DNA from: Afipia sp.
Lineage (GTDB): Bacteria; Pseudomonadota; Alphaproteobacteria; Rhizobiales; Xanthobacteraceae
Assembly: GCA_016201045.1 (NCBI GenBank)
Contig: JACQDM010000005.1
Span: forward strand, 1 to 64,000
Direction of reading: 5' to 3'
Length of the DNA stretch: 64,000 nucleotides
The translations under genes were made by a program, and so were the position numbers. A model generated the notes under the pieces. It was not told the DNA's origin. It made no database searches and saw nothing but the letters and a program-made list of their open reading frames with translations. This document shows positions 46,158 through 56,639 of the stretch, piece after piece. Each line of letters opens with the position of its first letter. Position 1 is the stretch's first letter.

Positions 46158-47153
46158 TTAAAAGTGACTGTAGGACAGGCGCTTGAGCGCAATAGGCTTG
46201 CCGTCCGCTCCCAGAAACACGGGGGCTGCGTCACCGGCTGCGACACTGCCGATCATGGTCACGGCAACCTTTACCCGCAACGCATCGGCCGCGAAGGCTG
46301 CCCAGTGATTCTCCGGAATCGTACACAGAACCTCGTAGTCATCGCCTCCGGCAACGACATCCTCGAAGGAGACTTGTCCCGCGTCCAGCACTTTTCGGAC
46401 CGGCTCTGACACCGGAATAGACTTCGCGTCGATGGCGGCGCTCACGTCTGACGCTGCGCAAAGTTTCGCAAGATCGCCGGCGAGCCCATCTGACACGTCC
46501 ATCGCTGAAGTTGCATGGTCGCGAAGAATTGCTGCAAGAGGACTGCGCGGCTGGGGCACGCGATAACGCTCGACGAGAAAATCGCACGCAGGCTTATCGA
46601 GAACATTGCCACTCACACCGCCCTTCAGCAGCCGCAGCCCCAGCGCTGCATCGCCGATTGTTCCCGTTACCGCAATCTTGTCGCCCGGTTTCGCGCCGCT
46701 CCGGCGGATCATTTTTCCCGGCGGCGTGTAACCGAATGCCGTCACCGAAATCATCAGCGGCCCCGGCGTCGAAACCGTGTCGCCGCCGAGCAGCGGACAG
46801 CGAAATGCCGTGGCGTCATCGCCAAGCGCACTTGCGAACGAAGCGAGCCACGCATCCTTCGCCTCGCGCAGCGCCAATGTGAGGACGAAACCTGCTGGCG
46901 TCGCGCCTTTCGCAGCCAAATCCGAGAGATTCACGCGAAGCACCTTGCGCGCGATCGTGTCCGGCAGATCGTCGGCAAGAAAATGAACGCCTTCGACAAT
47001 CGCGTCGGTCGTGATGACAAGATCGCCGCTAGACGATTTCAGAAGCGCCGCGTCGTCGATCAGACCAAATGCGCCGGGATCGGTTGCGAGCGGCCGAAAG
47101 TAGCGTGCGATGAGATCGTCTTCGCCCGATGCCTTTGCACCCGGCGGCATCAT
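46158..47153 (-). CDS. thiL: Thiamine-monophosphate kinase
   Basis: A 331-residue ATP-dependent kinase that makes thiamine diphosphate. The AIR-synthase-like fold shows in EDDLIARYFRPLATDPGAFGLIDDAALL, VITTDAIVEGVHF, RVNLSDLAAKGATPAGFVLTLAL, GGDTVSTPGP and SDGLAGDLAKLC, with GGDDYEVLCTIP near the end. The usual GDDAA segment is IDDAA here. It is the last gene of the glyA-nrdR-rib-nusB-thiL cluster, 1 bp after nusB. Confidence 0.96.
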   Translation of the reverse strand: MMPPGAKASGEDDLIARYFRPLATDPGAFGLIDDAALLKSSSGDLVITTDAIVEGVHFLADDLPDTIARKVLRVNLSDLAAKGATPAGFVLTLALREAKDAWLASFASALGDDATAFRCPLLGGDTVSTPGPLMISVTAFGYTPPGKMIRRSGAKPGDKIAVTGTIGDAALGLRLLKGGVSGNVLDKPACDFLVERYRVPQPRSPLAAILRDHATSAMDVSDGLAGDLAKLCAASDVSAAIDAKSIPVSEPVRKVLDAGQVSFEDVVAGGDDYEVLCTIPENHWAAFAADALRVKVAVTMIGSVAAGDAAPVFLGADGKPIALKRLSYSHF

Positions 47154-47154
47154 C

Positions 47155-47658
47155 TTAGTTGCCTGCTCGCGCGAACTCGCCCGCGCGGAACTGCCTTGCG
47201 ATCTGGTCGAGCACGGCGTTTACGAGTCCCGTCTCGTCGCCGTCGACGAAGGCATTTGCGACATCGACGTATTCCTTGACAACGACGCGGGCCGGAACAT
47301 CCTTGCGATGCTCAAGCTCGTAAGCCCCTGCCCGCAGAATCGCGCGCAGGATCGCGTCGATGCGCTTCAGCGGCCAGCCCTTGTTGAGAGAGTCATCGAG
47401 CAGCGGATCGAGCTTCGTTTGGTCGCGCACGACGCCGGACACGACATCCTTGAAGAACGCGGCCTCAGCCGGAAGATATTTTTCGCCCTCGACCTCGCTG
47501 CCCAGCCAATGACTCTCGAACTCGGCGAAAATGTCGTTGATGCCGGCACCCGCGATTTCCATCTGATACAGCGCCTGCACGGCCGCGAGACGCGCCGCAC
47601 CGCGGCGATTGGCCTTGCCATCGCCGGATTTCGGAGCGGTGGTTTTATTCGCTGTCAT
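47155..47658 (-). CDS. nusB: Transcription antitermination factor NusB
   Basis: A 167-residue all-helical RNA-binding protein acting with NusE (S10) on boxA RNA in rRNA transcription. The Arg-rich first helix ([21 protein letters not shown]) and the conserved later helices ([37 protein letters not shown]) are intact. The ATG overlaps the ribH stop by 4 bp. The position between ribH and thiL is the standard alphaproteobacterial one. Confidence 0.97.
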   Translation of the reverse strand: MTANKTTAPKSGDGKANRRGAARLAAVQALYQMEIAGAGINDIFAEFESHWLGSEVEGEKYLPAEAAFFKDVVSGVVRDQTKLDPLLDDSLNKGWPLKRIDAILRAILRAGAYELEHRKDVPARVVVKEYVDVANAFVDGDETGLVNAVLDQIARQFRAGEFARAGN

Positions 47659-48149
47659 ACCTGCTTGGCCAGACGCCGCTTGATGCGGATCATCGCGATC
47701 GCCGCGCGCACCGCATCGCCGCCCTTGTCGAGTTCAGACGCCTTTGCACGCGCCCATGCCTGCGCTTCATTGTCCACGGTGATGATGCCATTGCCGAGCG
47801 GCAGGCTGCGCGCCACCGACAGATCCATGAGTGCACGCGACGACTCCACCGATACGATCTCGAAATGAAACGTATCGCCGCGGATCACGCAACCGAGCGC
47901 AATCGCGCCGTCGTAGTCGCGACCGTTGCGCCGCGCCGCATCGAGCGCGATCGCGATTGCAGGCGGAACTTCAAGCGCACCTGGGACGCTCACGACATCG
48001 TATCCCACACCGGCAGCATCGAGTTGCGCTTTCGCTCCGGCGAGAAGCGCATCCTGAATATCGTCATAGAAACGCGCCTCGACGATCACGACACGCGCGC
48101 CCTTGATGTCGGTCTCGTCTTTCAGTACGGCGCGGCGCGGTTCAGCCAT
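47655..48149 (-). CDS. ribH: 6,7-dimethyl-8-ribityllumazine synthase
   Basis: A 164-residue enzyme for the penultimate step of riboflavin synthesis, forming large oligomers. Signatures are [53 protein letters not shown] (with the catalytic His) and [17 protein letters not shown]. It is downstream of ribE by 72 bp and overlaps nusB by 4 bp. Confidence 0.97.
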   Translation of the reverse strand: MAEPRRAVLKDETDIKGARVVIVEARFYDDIQDALLAGAKAQLDAAGVGYDVVSVPGALEVPPAIAIALDAARRNGRDYDGAIALGCVIRGDTFHFEIVSVESSRALMDLSVARSLPLGNGIITVDNEAQAWARAKASELDKGGDAVRAAIAMIRIKRRLAKQV

Positions 48150-48221
48150 CTCAATCCCAAAAAGTCCGATGAAGCTGCGTTGTTTTAGTCGCAGCCCCAG
48201 GCAAAGCCAAGCGCAATGCTG

Positions 48222-48830
48222 CTATTTCATTTCCGTTAGCCGCGCCGCGTAACGAGCCATCAGATCGACTTCGAGATTGATCTCGGTCCCCGCCTGCCAG
48301 CGTCCCAACGTGGTGACTTGCAGCGTGTGCGGAATGATGGTCACGGACAACATGTCGCTCACGGCGGTGTTCACAGTCAAAGAAACACCGTCGAGCGTCA
48401 CCGAACCCTTCGCCGCGATGAATTTCGCCAGATCGCGCGGAGCGCGAAGATCGAACTTGGCCATGTCGGGTAAATCATCGCGTGAAACAATTACCGCAAT
48501 TCCATCGACGTGTCCCGCCACGATATGCCCACCAAGTTCGTCGCCTACCTTCAACGCTCGTTCGAGGTTGAGTTTCTTCCCCTGCTTCCAGTCCTTCGCC
48601 GTTGTCATCCGCAACGTTTCGGCTCCGGCATCGACATCGAACCAGGTCCTTCCACCTTCGACGCCGCTCGCAACGACCGTGAGGCACACGCCGTTGCACG
48701 CAATCGACGCACCATCGGCGATTGTCGCGCGATCGTAGCGGCATGCGATCCGCAAACGATGCAACTGACCCTGCGCCTTGGGCGCGAGGCTGATGATCTC
48801 GCCAACGTCGGTGATAATGCCAGTGAACAT
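48222..48830 (-). CDS. ribE: Riboflavin synthase alpha subunit
   Basis: A 202-residue two-barrel enzyme that dismutates two lumazines to riboflavin. The diagnostic start MFTGIITDVGEI, ASIACNGVCLTVV, the second-barrel GDELGGHIVAGHVDG and GSVTLDGVSLTVN are all present. The ATG overlaps the ribD stop by one base (TAATG). The open frame extending far upstream in this phase is not coding. Confidence 0.97.
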   Translation of the reverse strand: MFTGIITDVGEIISLAPKAQGQLHRLRIACRYDRATIADGASIACNGVCLTVVASGVEGGRTWFDVDAGAETLRMTTAKDWKQGKKLNLERALKVGDELGGHIVAGHVDGIAVIVSRDDLPDMAKFDLRAPRDLAKFIAAKGSVTLDGVSLTVNTAVSDMLSVTIIPHTLQVTTLGRWQAGTEINLEVDLMARYAARLTEMK

Positions 48831-49927
48831 TACATGCGCTCGTAGATCGTCAAGGTGTCCCTGTCCAACGTTTCCGTAGCATGCCGTTTCCATTGCGACG
48901 ACTGCGTAACGATGGATAGCGGCTCCGTACCGAGCGCAGCGACGCCATCCGCGCCAACTTTGTTGGGGCCGCACAGGAGCCAGATTTCGTCGACAAGACC
49001 TGCGGAAAGGAACGAGCTCGCGACCTTCGCGCCACCTTCCACCATCAGCCGGGTGATGCCCCGCTCCGATAACGCGTTTAATACGGTCTTCACATCGAGG
49101 CCGCGCGCATTCGCAGTCGGCACGCGAGTGACCTGCGCGCCTGCGCCGCCAAGTTTCATGGCGGCGGGCGCGTCGGAAGTTTCCGACGTGAACACCCATA
49201 GCGGGTGTTCGCGCGCAGAATGAACGAGCTTGCTTGTGCCGGGAATCCGCAACGCGCGATCCAGAATAACACGCACAGGCGATTGAGCTTCGAGTCCCGG
49301 CAGACGAACCGTCAGCAACGGATCGTCTGCTAGCACTGTTCCGATCCCGACCAGTACCGCATCGCTGTGCGTGCGCAACAGATGCACGCGCGATTTCGCG
49401 GCCTCGCCGGTGATGACAATGGGCCGATTGCCTGCTGCCGCTATCTTGTCGTCAGACGACACGGCCAGCTTCAGGATCACAAAGGGACGCTTCTCGCGCA
49501 CGCGCAGAAAGTGCCCGGCGTGATCGTGTGCGGCTTGCTCTGCACACAATCCGACATCGACTTGAACGCCGGCCGCGCGCAAGCGCGCATGGCCCTGTCC
49601 GCCGACTTCAGGATTTGGATCTTCGATAGCGGAAACAACACGAGCGACACCCGCCGCGATAATCGCATCAGCGCACGGCGGGGATTTGCCGTGATGCGAA
49701 CATGGCTCCAGAGTGACATAGAGCGTCGCTCCGCGCGCTTCGGCACCCGCACGTGCCAGCGCTTCAGGTTCGGCGTGAGGCCGGCCGCCCGGCTGCGTCC
49801 AGCCACGCCCGACGATGACGCCGTTCTTCACAACAACCGCGCCGACAGCAGGATTGGGCCAGGTGCGCCCCTGCCCGCGCCGGCCGAGAGCCAGCGCGAG
49901 GTCCATGAAGCGTCGATCTTGGTTCAT
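48830..49927 (-). CDS. ribD: Bifunctional diaminohydroxyphosphoribosylaminopyrimidine deaminase / reductase
   Basis: A 365-residue fusion for two early riboflavin steps. The zinc deaminase domain (residues about 1-145) has PHAEPEAL and the zinc motif EPCSHHGKSPPCADAI. The NADPH reductase domain (about 150-365) has LKLAVSSDDKIAA, VGIGTVLADDPLLTVRLPG and RLMVEGGAKVASSFLSAGLVDEIWL. It starts 3 bp after nrdR, overlaps ribE, and belongs to the same operon. Confidence 0.97.
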   Translation of the reverse strand: MNQDRRFMDLALALGRRGQGRTWPNPAVGAVVVKNGVIVGRGWTQPGGRPHAEPEALARAGAEARGATLYVTLEPCSHHGKSPPCADAIIAAGVARVVSAIEDPNPEVGGQGHARLRAAGVQVDVGLCAEQAAHDHAGHFLRVREKRPFVILKLAVSSDDKIAAAGNRPIVITGEAAKSRVHLLRTHSDAVLVGIGTVLADDPLLTVRLPGLEAQSPVRVILDRALRIPGTSKLVHSAREHPLWVFTSETSDAPAAMKLGGAGAQVTRVPTANARGLDVKTVLNALSERGITRLMVEGGAKVASSFLSAGLVDEIWLLCGPNKVGADGVAALGTEPLSIVTQSSQWKRHATETLDRDTLTIYERM

Positions 49928-49930
49928 TAT

Positions 49931-50413
49931 CTATTTGCGCGCGGCGACCGGGCGCGTCTCGTCGTCGCCGGACAATTCACCAAGCACGGCCTCGAAATCC
50001 TTGGCTTCGCGGAAATTGCGATATACCGAAGCGAAACGCACATAGGCGACATCGTCGAGCTTACGCAGATGTTCCATCACGATCTCGCCGATGGTCTCCG
50101 ATGAAATCTCCGCCTCGCCGCCGCTTTCCAGTTCGCGCACGATCGCCGACACCATCTTCTCGACGCGTTCGGGATCGACTGGGCGTTTGCGCAGCGATAT
50201 TTGTAATGAGCGCACCAATTTGTCGCGGTCGAACGGCACACGCCGCCCGTTGCGCTTGATGACGGTCAGTTCACGAAGCTGCACGCGTTCGAATGTCGTG
50301 AAACGGAAGTTGCACGCCATGCAGACGCGGCGGCGGCGAATGACGGCCGAATCTTCCGTCGGCCGCGAATCCTTTACCTGCGTATCGAGACTGTTGCAGC
50401 TTGGACAACGCAT
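49931..50413 (-). CDS. nrdR: Transcriptional repressor NrdR
   Basis: A 160-residue ATP/dATP-sensing repressor of ribonucleotide reductase genes. The zinc ribbon CPSCNS...[12 protein letters not shown] is at the N-terminus, followed by the ATP-cone ([38 protein letters not shown]) and [14 protein letters not shown]. It lies 9 bp after glyA and 3 bp before ribD, the typical glyA-nrdR-ribD order. Confidence 0.98.
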   Translation of the reverse strand: MRCPSCNSLDTQVKDSRPTEDSAVIRRRRVCMACNFRFTTFERVQLRELTVIKRNGRRVPFDRDKLVRSLQISLRKRPVDPERVEKMVSAIVRELESGGEAEISSETIGEIVMEHLRKLDDVAYVRFASVYRNFREAKDFEAVLGELSGDDETRPVAARK

Positions 50414-50422
50414 GGACCCGCC

Positions 50423-51724
50423 TTACTGATAAATCGGAAAGCGGTCTGTAAGCTCGCGAACCTTCTTCTTTACCGCGCCCTCGACGCCCGGTGCAGATCC
50501 ATCGCTGGATTGAGCCACCGCATTCAGCACCTCGGCGATCAGGCCGCCGACCTGCTTGAATTCGGCGACGCCGAAACCGCGCGTTGTCGCTGCCGGCGTG
50601 CCGAGGCGCAATCCGGACGTGACGAACGGCTTTTCGGGATCGAACGGAATGCCGTTCTTGTTGCAGGTGAGACCGGCGCGAACCAGCGCCTTCTCCGACA
50701 CATTGCCCTTGAGGCCTTTCGGACGGAGATCGACCAGCATCAGATGATTGTCGGTGCCGCCCGACACGATGTCGAAACCCGCCGCGCGGAGCGACTCAGC
50801 GAGCGCCTTCGCATTCTCGACGACGTTCTTTGCGTAAATTTTAAAGTCAGGCCGCAGTGCTTCGCCGAATGCAACCGCCTTCGCCGCGATCACATGCATC
50901 AGCGGGCCGCCCTGCAGGCCGGGGAAAATCGCCGAGTTGAGTTTCTTGGCGAGCGCCTCGTCATTGCTGAGGATCAATCCGCCGCGCGGGCCGCGCAGCG
51001 ATTTGTGCGTCGTCGTCGTCGTGACATGGGCGTGCGGCACAGGCGACGCGTGCACGCCGCCCGCGACCAATCCTGCAAAGTGCGCCATATCGACGAGCAA
51101 ATACGCGCCGACGCTGTCGGCGATTTCGCGGAAGCGCTTGAAGTCCCACGGACGCGAATAGGCCGAGCCGCCCGCGATGATGAGCTTCGGCTTCACCTGT
51201 TCGGCCTGTTTCGCCACCGCATCCATATCGATCAGTTGATCGTCGCGGCGCACCGTGTAGTGCGACGGCTTGAACCATTTGCCGCTCATGTTGACCGGCG
51301 AGCCATGCGTGAGATGCCCGCCTGCGGCGAGATCGAGACCCATGAACGTATCGCCCGGCTGCAACAGCGCGAGAAACACCGCCTGATTCATCTGGCTGCC
51401 GGAATTCGGCTGAACGTTTGCAAACTGTGCACCGAACAGTTTTTTCGCACGCTCGATGGCAATCGTTTCGGCGACATCGACGAATTCGCAGCCGCCGTAA
51501 TAGCGATTGCCCGGATAGCCTTCCGCGTATTTGTTGGTCATCACCGAGCCCTGCGCCTCAAGCACCGCACGGCTGACGATGTTTTCCGACGCGATCAGTT
51601 CGATCTCGTGCTGCTGGCGGCCCAGCTCGCCCTTGATCGCGTTGGCGATATCCGGGTCGGCCTGCGCGAGCGTAGCCGTGAAAAAAGTGTCGGGCGCATT
51701 TGCGGTTTTGGCGGAAGAAGTCAT
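50423..51724 (-). CDS. glyA: Serine hydroxymethyltransferase
   Basis: A 433-residue PLP enzyme that interconverts serine and glycine and supplies methylenetetrahydrofolate. I start it at [10 protein letters not shown]; the frame upstream is unlikely. The PLP lysine is in [15 protein letters not shown], and [46 protein letters not shown] and [16 protein letters not shown] are intact. It is the first gene of the nrdR-rib-nusB-thiL supercluster. The 209 bp upstream (51725-51933) hold no gene and probably divergent promoters. Confidence 0.97.
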   Translation of the reverse strand: MTSSAKTANAPDTFFTATLAQADPDIANAIKGELGRQQHEIELIASENIVSRAVLEAQGSVMTNKYAEGYPGNRYYGGCEFVDVAETIAIERAKKLFGAQFANVQPNSGSQMNQAVFLALLQPGDTFMGLDLAAGGHLTHGSPVNMSGKWFKPSHYTVRRDDQLIDMDAVAKQAEQVKPKLIIAGGSAYSRPWDFKRFREIADSVGAYLLVDMAHFAGLVAGGVHASPVPHAHVTTTTTHKSLRGPRGGLILSNDEALAKKLNSAIFPGLQGGPLMHVIAAKAVAFGEALRPDFKIYAKNVVENAKALAESLRAAGFDIVSGGTDNHLMLVDLRPKGLKGNVSEKALVRAGLTCNKNGIPFDPEKPFVTSGLRLGTPAATTRGFGVAEFKQVGGLIAEVLNAVAQSSDGSAPGVEGAVKKKVRELTDRFPIYQ

Positions 51725-51933
51725 TGCGGAATGTCTCCACCGCCGCGTCCTGAAAAGAGAGCGCGGGCGGTCATGGGTGGCTTCGAAGGGCGGCAAGGCC
51801 GGATACCATATCTGGGCGCTGCGGCCAAGTTCGGAAGGCCGAACCCACGTATTTAGTGGGACAAAATTTCGCGGGGAAAAGCGCTTTGAGATTGGCAGAT
51901 TCGCGGTAGCCTATGGTCCGACGGAGCATCGTC

Positions 51934-52110
51934 ATGTTTGTCATCAGTGCAATCGATACATCGGGCAGCGTCACCCTCAAACGGCTCAGCTTTGCGGCTG
52001 CGCTTAAAAAGGCGCGCGAATTGATCGAGGATCACTGCTGGGACGTTCAGATCACCGACCCCGACGGGCGGATTTATACGTCTGCCGATTTTACGACGAT
52101 CGCAGCCTGA
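51934..52110 (+). CDS. Small hypothetical protein
   Basis: A 58-residue protein read from the ATG giving MFVISAIDTSGSV, with GGAG 9 bp upstream; a start seven codons earlier is possible. The sequence (KRLSFAAALKKARELIEDHCWDVQITDPDGRIYTSADF) suggests one helix packed on a small sheet. No signal peptide or membrane helix. It is divergent from glyA and convergent with ldtR. Similar short proteins are frequent in Bradyrhizobium relatives, but I know no function. Confidence 0.65.
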   Translation: MFVISAIDTSGSVTLKRLSFAAALKKARELIEDHCWDVQITDPDGRIYTSADFTTIAA

Positions 52111-52149
52111 TCTGAATTCGCGCCCGGTTACGTCTCGTAAATTCGCAAA

Positions 52150-52189
52150 CAAAAAGCACGCCGCGTCCGTTGCCGGGACGCCGCGCGCT
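52150..52189 (-). terminator. Terminator of ldtR
   Basis: A 14-bp stem (AGCACGCCGCGTCC / GGACGCCGCGCGCT, one mismatch and one wobble) with a 7-nt loop, followed on the minus strand by TTTTTGTTT. It lies 77 bp after the ldtR stop. The rest of 52111-52265 is empty. Confidence 0.75.
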
Positions 52190-52265
52190 TTGGGAAGTTT
52201 CAGTCTGGAGAAGTTGGGCCGCCGGTCTTTTTGATGTGGCCGGCTGACCCGAATTTCGTGAAACC

Positions 52266-52778
52266 TCAGAGACGATAGAGGATCTGATCGGTCCAGAAGC
52301 GCTCGAGGCGATGCAGCGACTTGTTGAGCGTCGCGAACTCCGCATTCGAGATGCCGCCGACCTGCTCCACCGTCTTGACGTGCTTCTGATAGAGCGCGTC
52401 GACGATCTGGCGCACTTCCTGGCCCTTCGCGGTCAGGCTGATGCGAACCGAACGGCGATCCACGCGCGAACGCTGATGATCGAGGAAGCCCATCTCGACG
52501 AGCTTCTTCAGATTGTACGACACGTTCGAGCCGAGATAGTAACCGCGCGTGCGCAGTTCGCCGGCGGTCAATTCCTTGTCGCCGATGTTGTAGAGCAGCA
52601 GCGCCTGCACCGAATTGATGTCGGCACGGCCGCGGCGGTCGAATTCATCCTTGATGACGTCGAGCAGGCGGCGATGCAGCCGCTCAACCAAGGTCAACGC
52701 TTCAAGATACAGCGGCTGCGTAGGTGCAGCGGCATTATCGCGAACGGCAGGCTCTGCCGTGGCAACGGCTTTCATCAT
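52266..52778 (-). CDS. ldtR: MarR-family regulator (LdtR type)
   Basis: A 170-residue winged-helix regulator. The DNA-binding part is TAGELRTRGYYLGSNVSYNLKKLVEMGFLDHQRSRVDRRSVRISLTAKGQEV (about residues 72-125), matching the rhizobial LdtR group, which controls L,D-transpeptidase and stress genes in relatives. A disordered N-terminus of about 20 residues precedes the first helix. The gene stands alone, with a perfect palindrome 16 bp upstream of the ATG that suggests autoregulation. Confidence 0.88.
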   Translation of the reverse strand: MMKAVATAEPAVRDNAAAPTQPLYLEALTLVERLHRRLLDVIKDEFDRRGRADINSVQALLLYNIGDKELTAGELRTRGYYLGSNVSYNLKKLVEMGFLDHQRSRVDRRSVRISLTAKGQEVRQIVDALYQKHVKTVEQVGGISNAEFATLNKSLHRLERFWTDQILYRL

Positions 52779-52793
52779 GACACTTCCCCTGTT

Positions 52794-52809
52794 GTCGTAT
52801 TTTTACGAC
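52794..52809. promoter_or_regulatory. Operator-like palindrome upstream of ldtR
   Basis: GTCGTATTTTTACGAC: 6-bp perfect arms around TTTT, 16 bp upstream of the ldtR start. Position and form suit a MarR dimer that blocks its own ribosome-binding or promoter region. The remaining gap to the DUF6163 gene (52810-53084) is AT-rich and holds no gene; a weaker GCCT-N8-AGGC repeat with T-run lies near 52928. Confidence 0.6.
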
Positions 52810-53084
52810 TTATTCGACGAGACTTTTGCCTCGCCTGATGACGCAAACTTAGGGGGAGCGTTTGAACATCAGCTTAAATAACAGCATAAAGAGAATGTTT
52901 ATTTGAAACAGTGAACGATTGATTTAGCCTGTAAAAATAGGCCTTTTTGATACATTTGATTCACGACAAAGGCGCGATGTTCACGCTTCGTCGCCGCCGC
53001 TGTCGCGTTCTAGAACAGCGATCGTTCAAATTGGAAACACTTCGTCAAGCATGGCTGCACGCTGCCACAATCGGCGAGCGAACA

Positions 53085-53594
53085 TTACGGCGGACGTTCG
53101 CGCGCAGCCATCCAGGCCAGGGCCAAATATCCGCCGAGCAGCAACAGCGCGATGACCAGCACGATCATGTTGCCGCCGTAGACGGCCGGAAACATCAGTT
53201 CGATCACCGCCTGCGAAACGATCGTCGTCAGCCACACCACGGCACCCCACGGCGTAGCGAGCCAAAGACCGACAGCTGCAACGAGGTCGATCACCGCGAA
53301 ATAAACGGTCGCCGTTTCCCATTGCGTGGTCTGATTCTCGAACGCGCCATCCTCGCCGCCGATGAAGCCGGTGATCTGCGCCCAGTGATAGAGCCCTTTC
53401 ATCATCGACAGCACGGCCATCGCGCGGAGAAAAATCACGAGGCGGACGGTCCAGACCGCCTCCCCCGTTTCCGTCTCTGCCGGCTGCATCGGCGTCGTAT
53501 CGTTGACCTGATCGCGCACGAACTCGTCGTCGTTCGCGGACGAGCGCGAACGCGCCATACGACCGGCCATCGACTGGCGGGAATCTCTGTTCAT
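53085..53594 (-). CDS. DUF6163 membrane protein
   Basis: A 169-residue protein read from the ATG giving MNRDSRQSMAG; an ATG eight codons later is possible. A hydrophilic N-terminus (about 45 residues) is followed by four hydrophobic helices (VRLVIFLRAMAVLSMMKGLYHWAQI; TATVYFAVIDLVAAVGLWLAT; GAVVWLTTIVSQAVIELMF; IVLVIALLLLGGYLAL). This matches the DUF6163 family that accompanies ldtR and hemB in Bradyrhizobium relatives. Function unknown. Divergent from hemB. Confidence 0.75.
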   Translation of the reverse strand: MNRDSRQSMAGRMARSRSSANDDEFVRDQVNDTTPMQPAETETGEAVWTVRLVIFLRAMAVLSMMKGLYHWAQITGFIGGEDGAFENQTTQWETATVYFAVIDLVAAVGLWLATPWGAVVWLTTIVSQAVIELMFPAVYGGNMIVLVIALLLLGGYLALAWMAARERPP

Positions 53595-53677
53595 AATGCC
53601 TGTTTGATCCGTCGAGCAGCCAAAATCAATCGTCACAATGACTGTGGTGCCGTGACGAAATCTCCGTCAGGTGATAA

Positions 53678-54772
<1,095 letters not shown>

Positions 54773-54776
54773 AACG

Positions 54777-55139
54777 ATGAAGACGTTCGCCGCCTTAGCA
54801 GCGCTCCTTTTCGCAACGACAACCGCCGAAGCGCGCGTCGGATGCGCGTTGCCTTTCCATTTCTGCCCCGGCTGCGCAACTGACGTCACGATCAACGTCA
54901 AATCCGGAAAAACGTGCCCGATCCGCCTCTACTCGCGCGGCGGTGTCGCCGGACTGGAGACGATCGTCCGGCCGAGCCACGGCCGCTTCGGCAAGGAAAA
55001 CGAGACGTCGTTGGCCTATATGCCGGTCGCCGGCTACACGGGAGCGGACTATCTGGAAGCGCGGCTCTACTACGAACTTTCCAACGGGAAGCCGACCTTC
55101 ACGATTTTGAAAGTCCATGTCACCGTGCTGCCCAAGTAA
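54777..55139 (+). CDS. Small exported protein, Ig-like
   Basis: A 120-residue protein with a signal peptide (residues 1-19, ending TAEA). The mature part has four cysteines (Cys23, Cys29, Cys32, Cys47), probably disulfide bonded, and repeated beta-strand patterns (TVRPSHGRFGKE... GYTGADYLEARLYYELSNGKPTFTILKVHVTV) like a bacterial Ig-like domain. It starts 4 bp after hemB and may be cotranscribed. Function unknown. Confidence 0.8.
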   Translation: MKTFAALAALLFATTTAEARVGCALPFHFCPGCATDVTINVKSGKTCPIRLYSRGGVAGLETIVRPSHGRFGKENETSLAYMPVAGYTGADYLEARLYYELSNGKPTFTILKVHVTVLPK

Positions 55140-55211
55140 TCAGGCGACCTGCGGCGCACTTGCACCTGCGGCCTTCCATCCCATGTAATCGAAATTGAGT
55201 GGGAGAATTCA

Positions 55212-55766
55212 ATGTCAGAGAGCGGGAATTCCAGCGGCACATCATCCGGCGCGACATGGCGCAACAATCCGTCCGCAGCACAGGCCTACGATCCTTGGCT
55301 GCAGCCTGATTTGTTTGCCGGCGTCCTGACCAAGCGCTTCTTCGCGTTCCTGGTCGATCTCGTCGTGCTGTCGATTCCCGTTGTGTTGATCTCCATCTTT
55401 ATTCTGATCTTCGGGGTGATCACGCTCGGTCTCGGCTGGCTCCTGTTCGGATTGATTTCGCCGGTCGCCGTCATCTGGGCGCTGGTCTACTACGGTGCAT
55501 CGCTCGGCGGCGTTCATGGCGCCACTGCCGGTATGCGGCTGATGGGTATCCAGATGCGCACGCGCACGGGTGACCGGCCCTACTTCATGCTGGGCGCGAT
55601 CCACGCCGTTCTCTATTGGCTGTCGGTGTCGTTCCTGACGCCGTTCATCGTGCTCGTCGGACTGTTCAACGGGCGACGGCAGTTGCTCCACGATATGATT
55701 CTGGGAACCGTGTTCATCAACACCAATGCCAATCCGGGCCCTGTGGTGCAGACCACCCGCGTCTGA
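55212..55766 (+). CDS. RDD-family membrane protein
   Basis: A 184-residue protein with three hydrophobic helices. The RDD pattern is recognisable as AFLVDLVVLSIPVVLISIF (the Arg-Asp-Asp site with RDD reduced to FLVD), then GATAGMRLMGIQMRTRTGDRP and GRRQLLHDMILGTVFI. RDD proteins are thought to be small transporters or membrane organisers, with no firm substrate. A GAGG-type site precedes the ATG. It lies between the small exported protein and bpt. Confidence 0.85.
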   Translation: MSESGNSSGTSSGATWRNNPSAAQAYDPWLQPDLFAGVLTKRFFAFLVDLVVLSIPVVLISIFILIFGVITLGLGWLLFGLISPVAVIWALVYYGASLGGVHGATAGMRLMGIQMRTRTGDRPYFMLGAIHAVLYWLSVSFLTPFIVLVGLFNGRRQLLHDMILGTVFINTNANPGPVVQTTRV

Positions 55767-55857
55767 ACGGGCCCGTAAATTCATTGACGCTCGGACGGCG
55801 CGGCGCGATGCTGACAGCAGAATCGCGCCGCCCGCTTTTGGAGGTTGACGCCCAGAC

Positions 55858-56634
55858 GTGACACAACACTCGCGCAATACGCCGCAGTTTTACCTGACGG
55901 CGCCCTCCCCCTGCCCCTATCTGGAGGGCAAGCAGGAGCGCAAGGTGTTCACGCATCTGGTCGGCGACAAGGCCGGCGACCTCAACGATCTGCTGACGCA
56001 TGGCGGTTTCCGCCGCAGCCAGTCGATCGCCTACCGTCCGGCCTGCGATCAGTGCCGCGCCTGCGTCTCGGTACGCGTGATCGCCAATGAATTCCGTCCT
56101 TCGCGCAATTTTCGCAAGATTCAGGCGCGCAACGACGACATCGTCAGCGAGTTGCGAACGGCCGCGCCGACATCGGAGCAGTATTCGGTGTTCCGCGCCT
56201 ATCTCGACGAACGGCATCGCGACGGCGGCATGGCCGACATGACGGTGCTGGATTACGCGATGATGGTCGAAGACAGCCATGTCCAGACACGCATCATCGA
56301 ATATCGCAGGCGCACGCCCGACAGCCGTTTCACCGGCAAGGGTGGCGACCTCGTCGCCGTCGCATTGACCGACGTGCTGAGCGATGGATTGTCGATGGTG
56401 TATTCGTTTTTCGAGCCGGGTGAAGACAACCGCTCGCTTGGCACCTTCATGATCCTCGATCACATCTCGCGCGCGCGGCGGATGGGACTGCCTTACGTCT
56501 ATCTCGGTTACTGGATCGATGGTTCGCGCAAGATGGACTACAAGTCGCGCTTTCTGCCGCAGCAGCGTCTTGCACCGTCGGGCTGGCTGCGTGTCGACGC
56601 CGACGGCACAACGGCCTACGAGCCTCAGGACTAG
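55858..56634 (+). CDS. bpt: Aspartate/glutamate leucyltransferase
   Basis: A 258-residue aminoacyl-tRNA-protein transferase of the bacterial Bpt group, which tags N-terminal Asp/Glu with Leu for ClpAP degradation. It starts at GTG. The cysteine region [14 protein letters not shown] and [14 protein letters not shown], and the GNAT-like [38 protein letters not shown], are diagnostic. It is convergent with mntH, 5 bp away. Confidence 0.93.
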   Translation: MTQHSRNTPQFYLTAPSPCPYLEGKQERKVFTHLVGDKAGDLNDLLTHGGFRRSQSIAYRPACDQCRACVSVRVIANEFRPSRNFRKIQARNDDIVSELRTAAPTSEQYSVFRAYLDERHRDGGMADMTVLDYAMMVEDSHVQTRIIEYRRRTPDSRFTGKGGDLVAVALTDVLSDGLSMVYSFFEPGEDNRSLGTFMILDHISRARRMGLPYVYLGYWIDGSRKMDYKSRFLPQQRLAPSGWLRVDADGTTAYEPQD

Positions 56635-56639
56635 GCTCG

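Noticed and set aside
50510-51856. A 448-codon open frame opposite glyA
   Set aside because: Antisense artefact: no motif, Arg/His-rich composition, and glyA is complete on the other strand.
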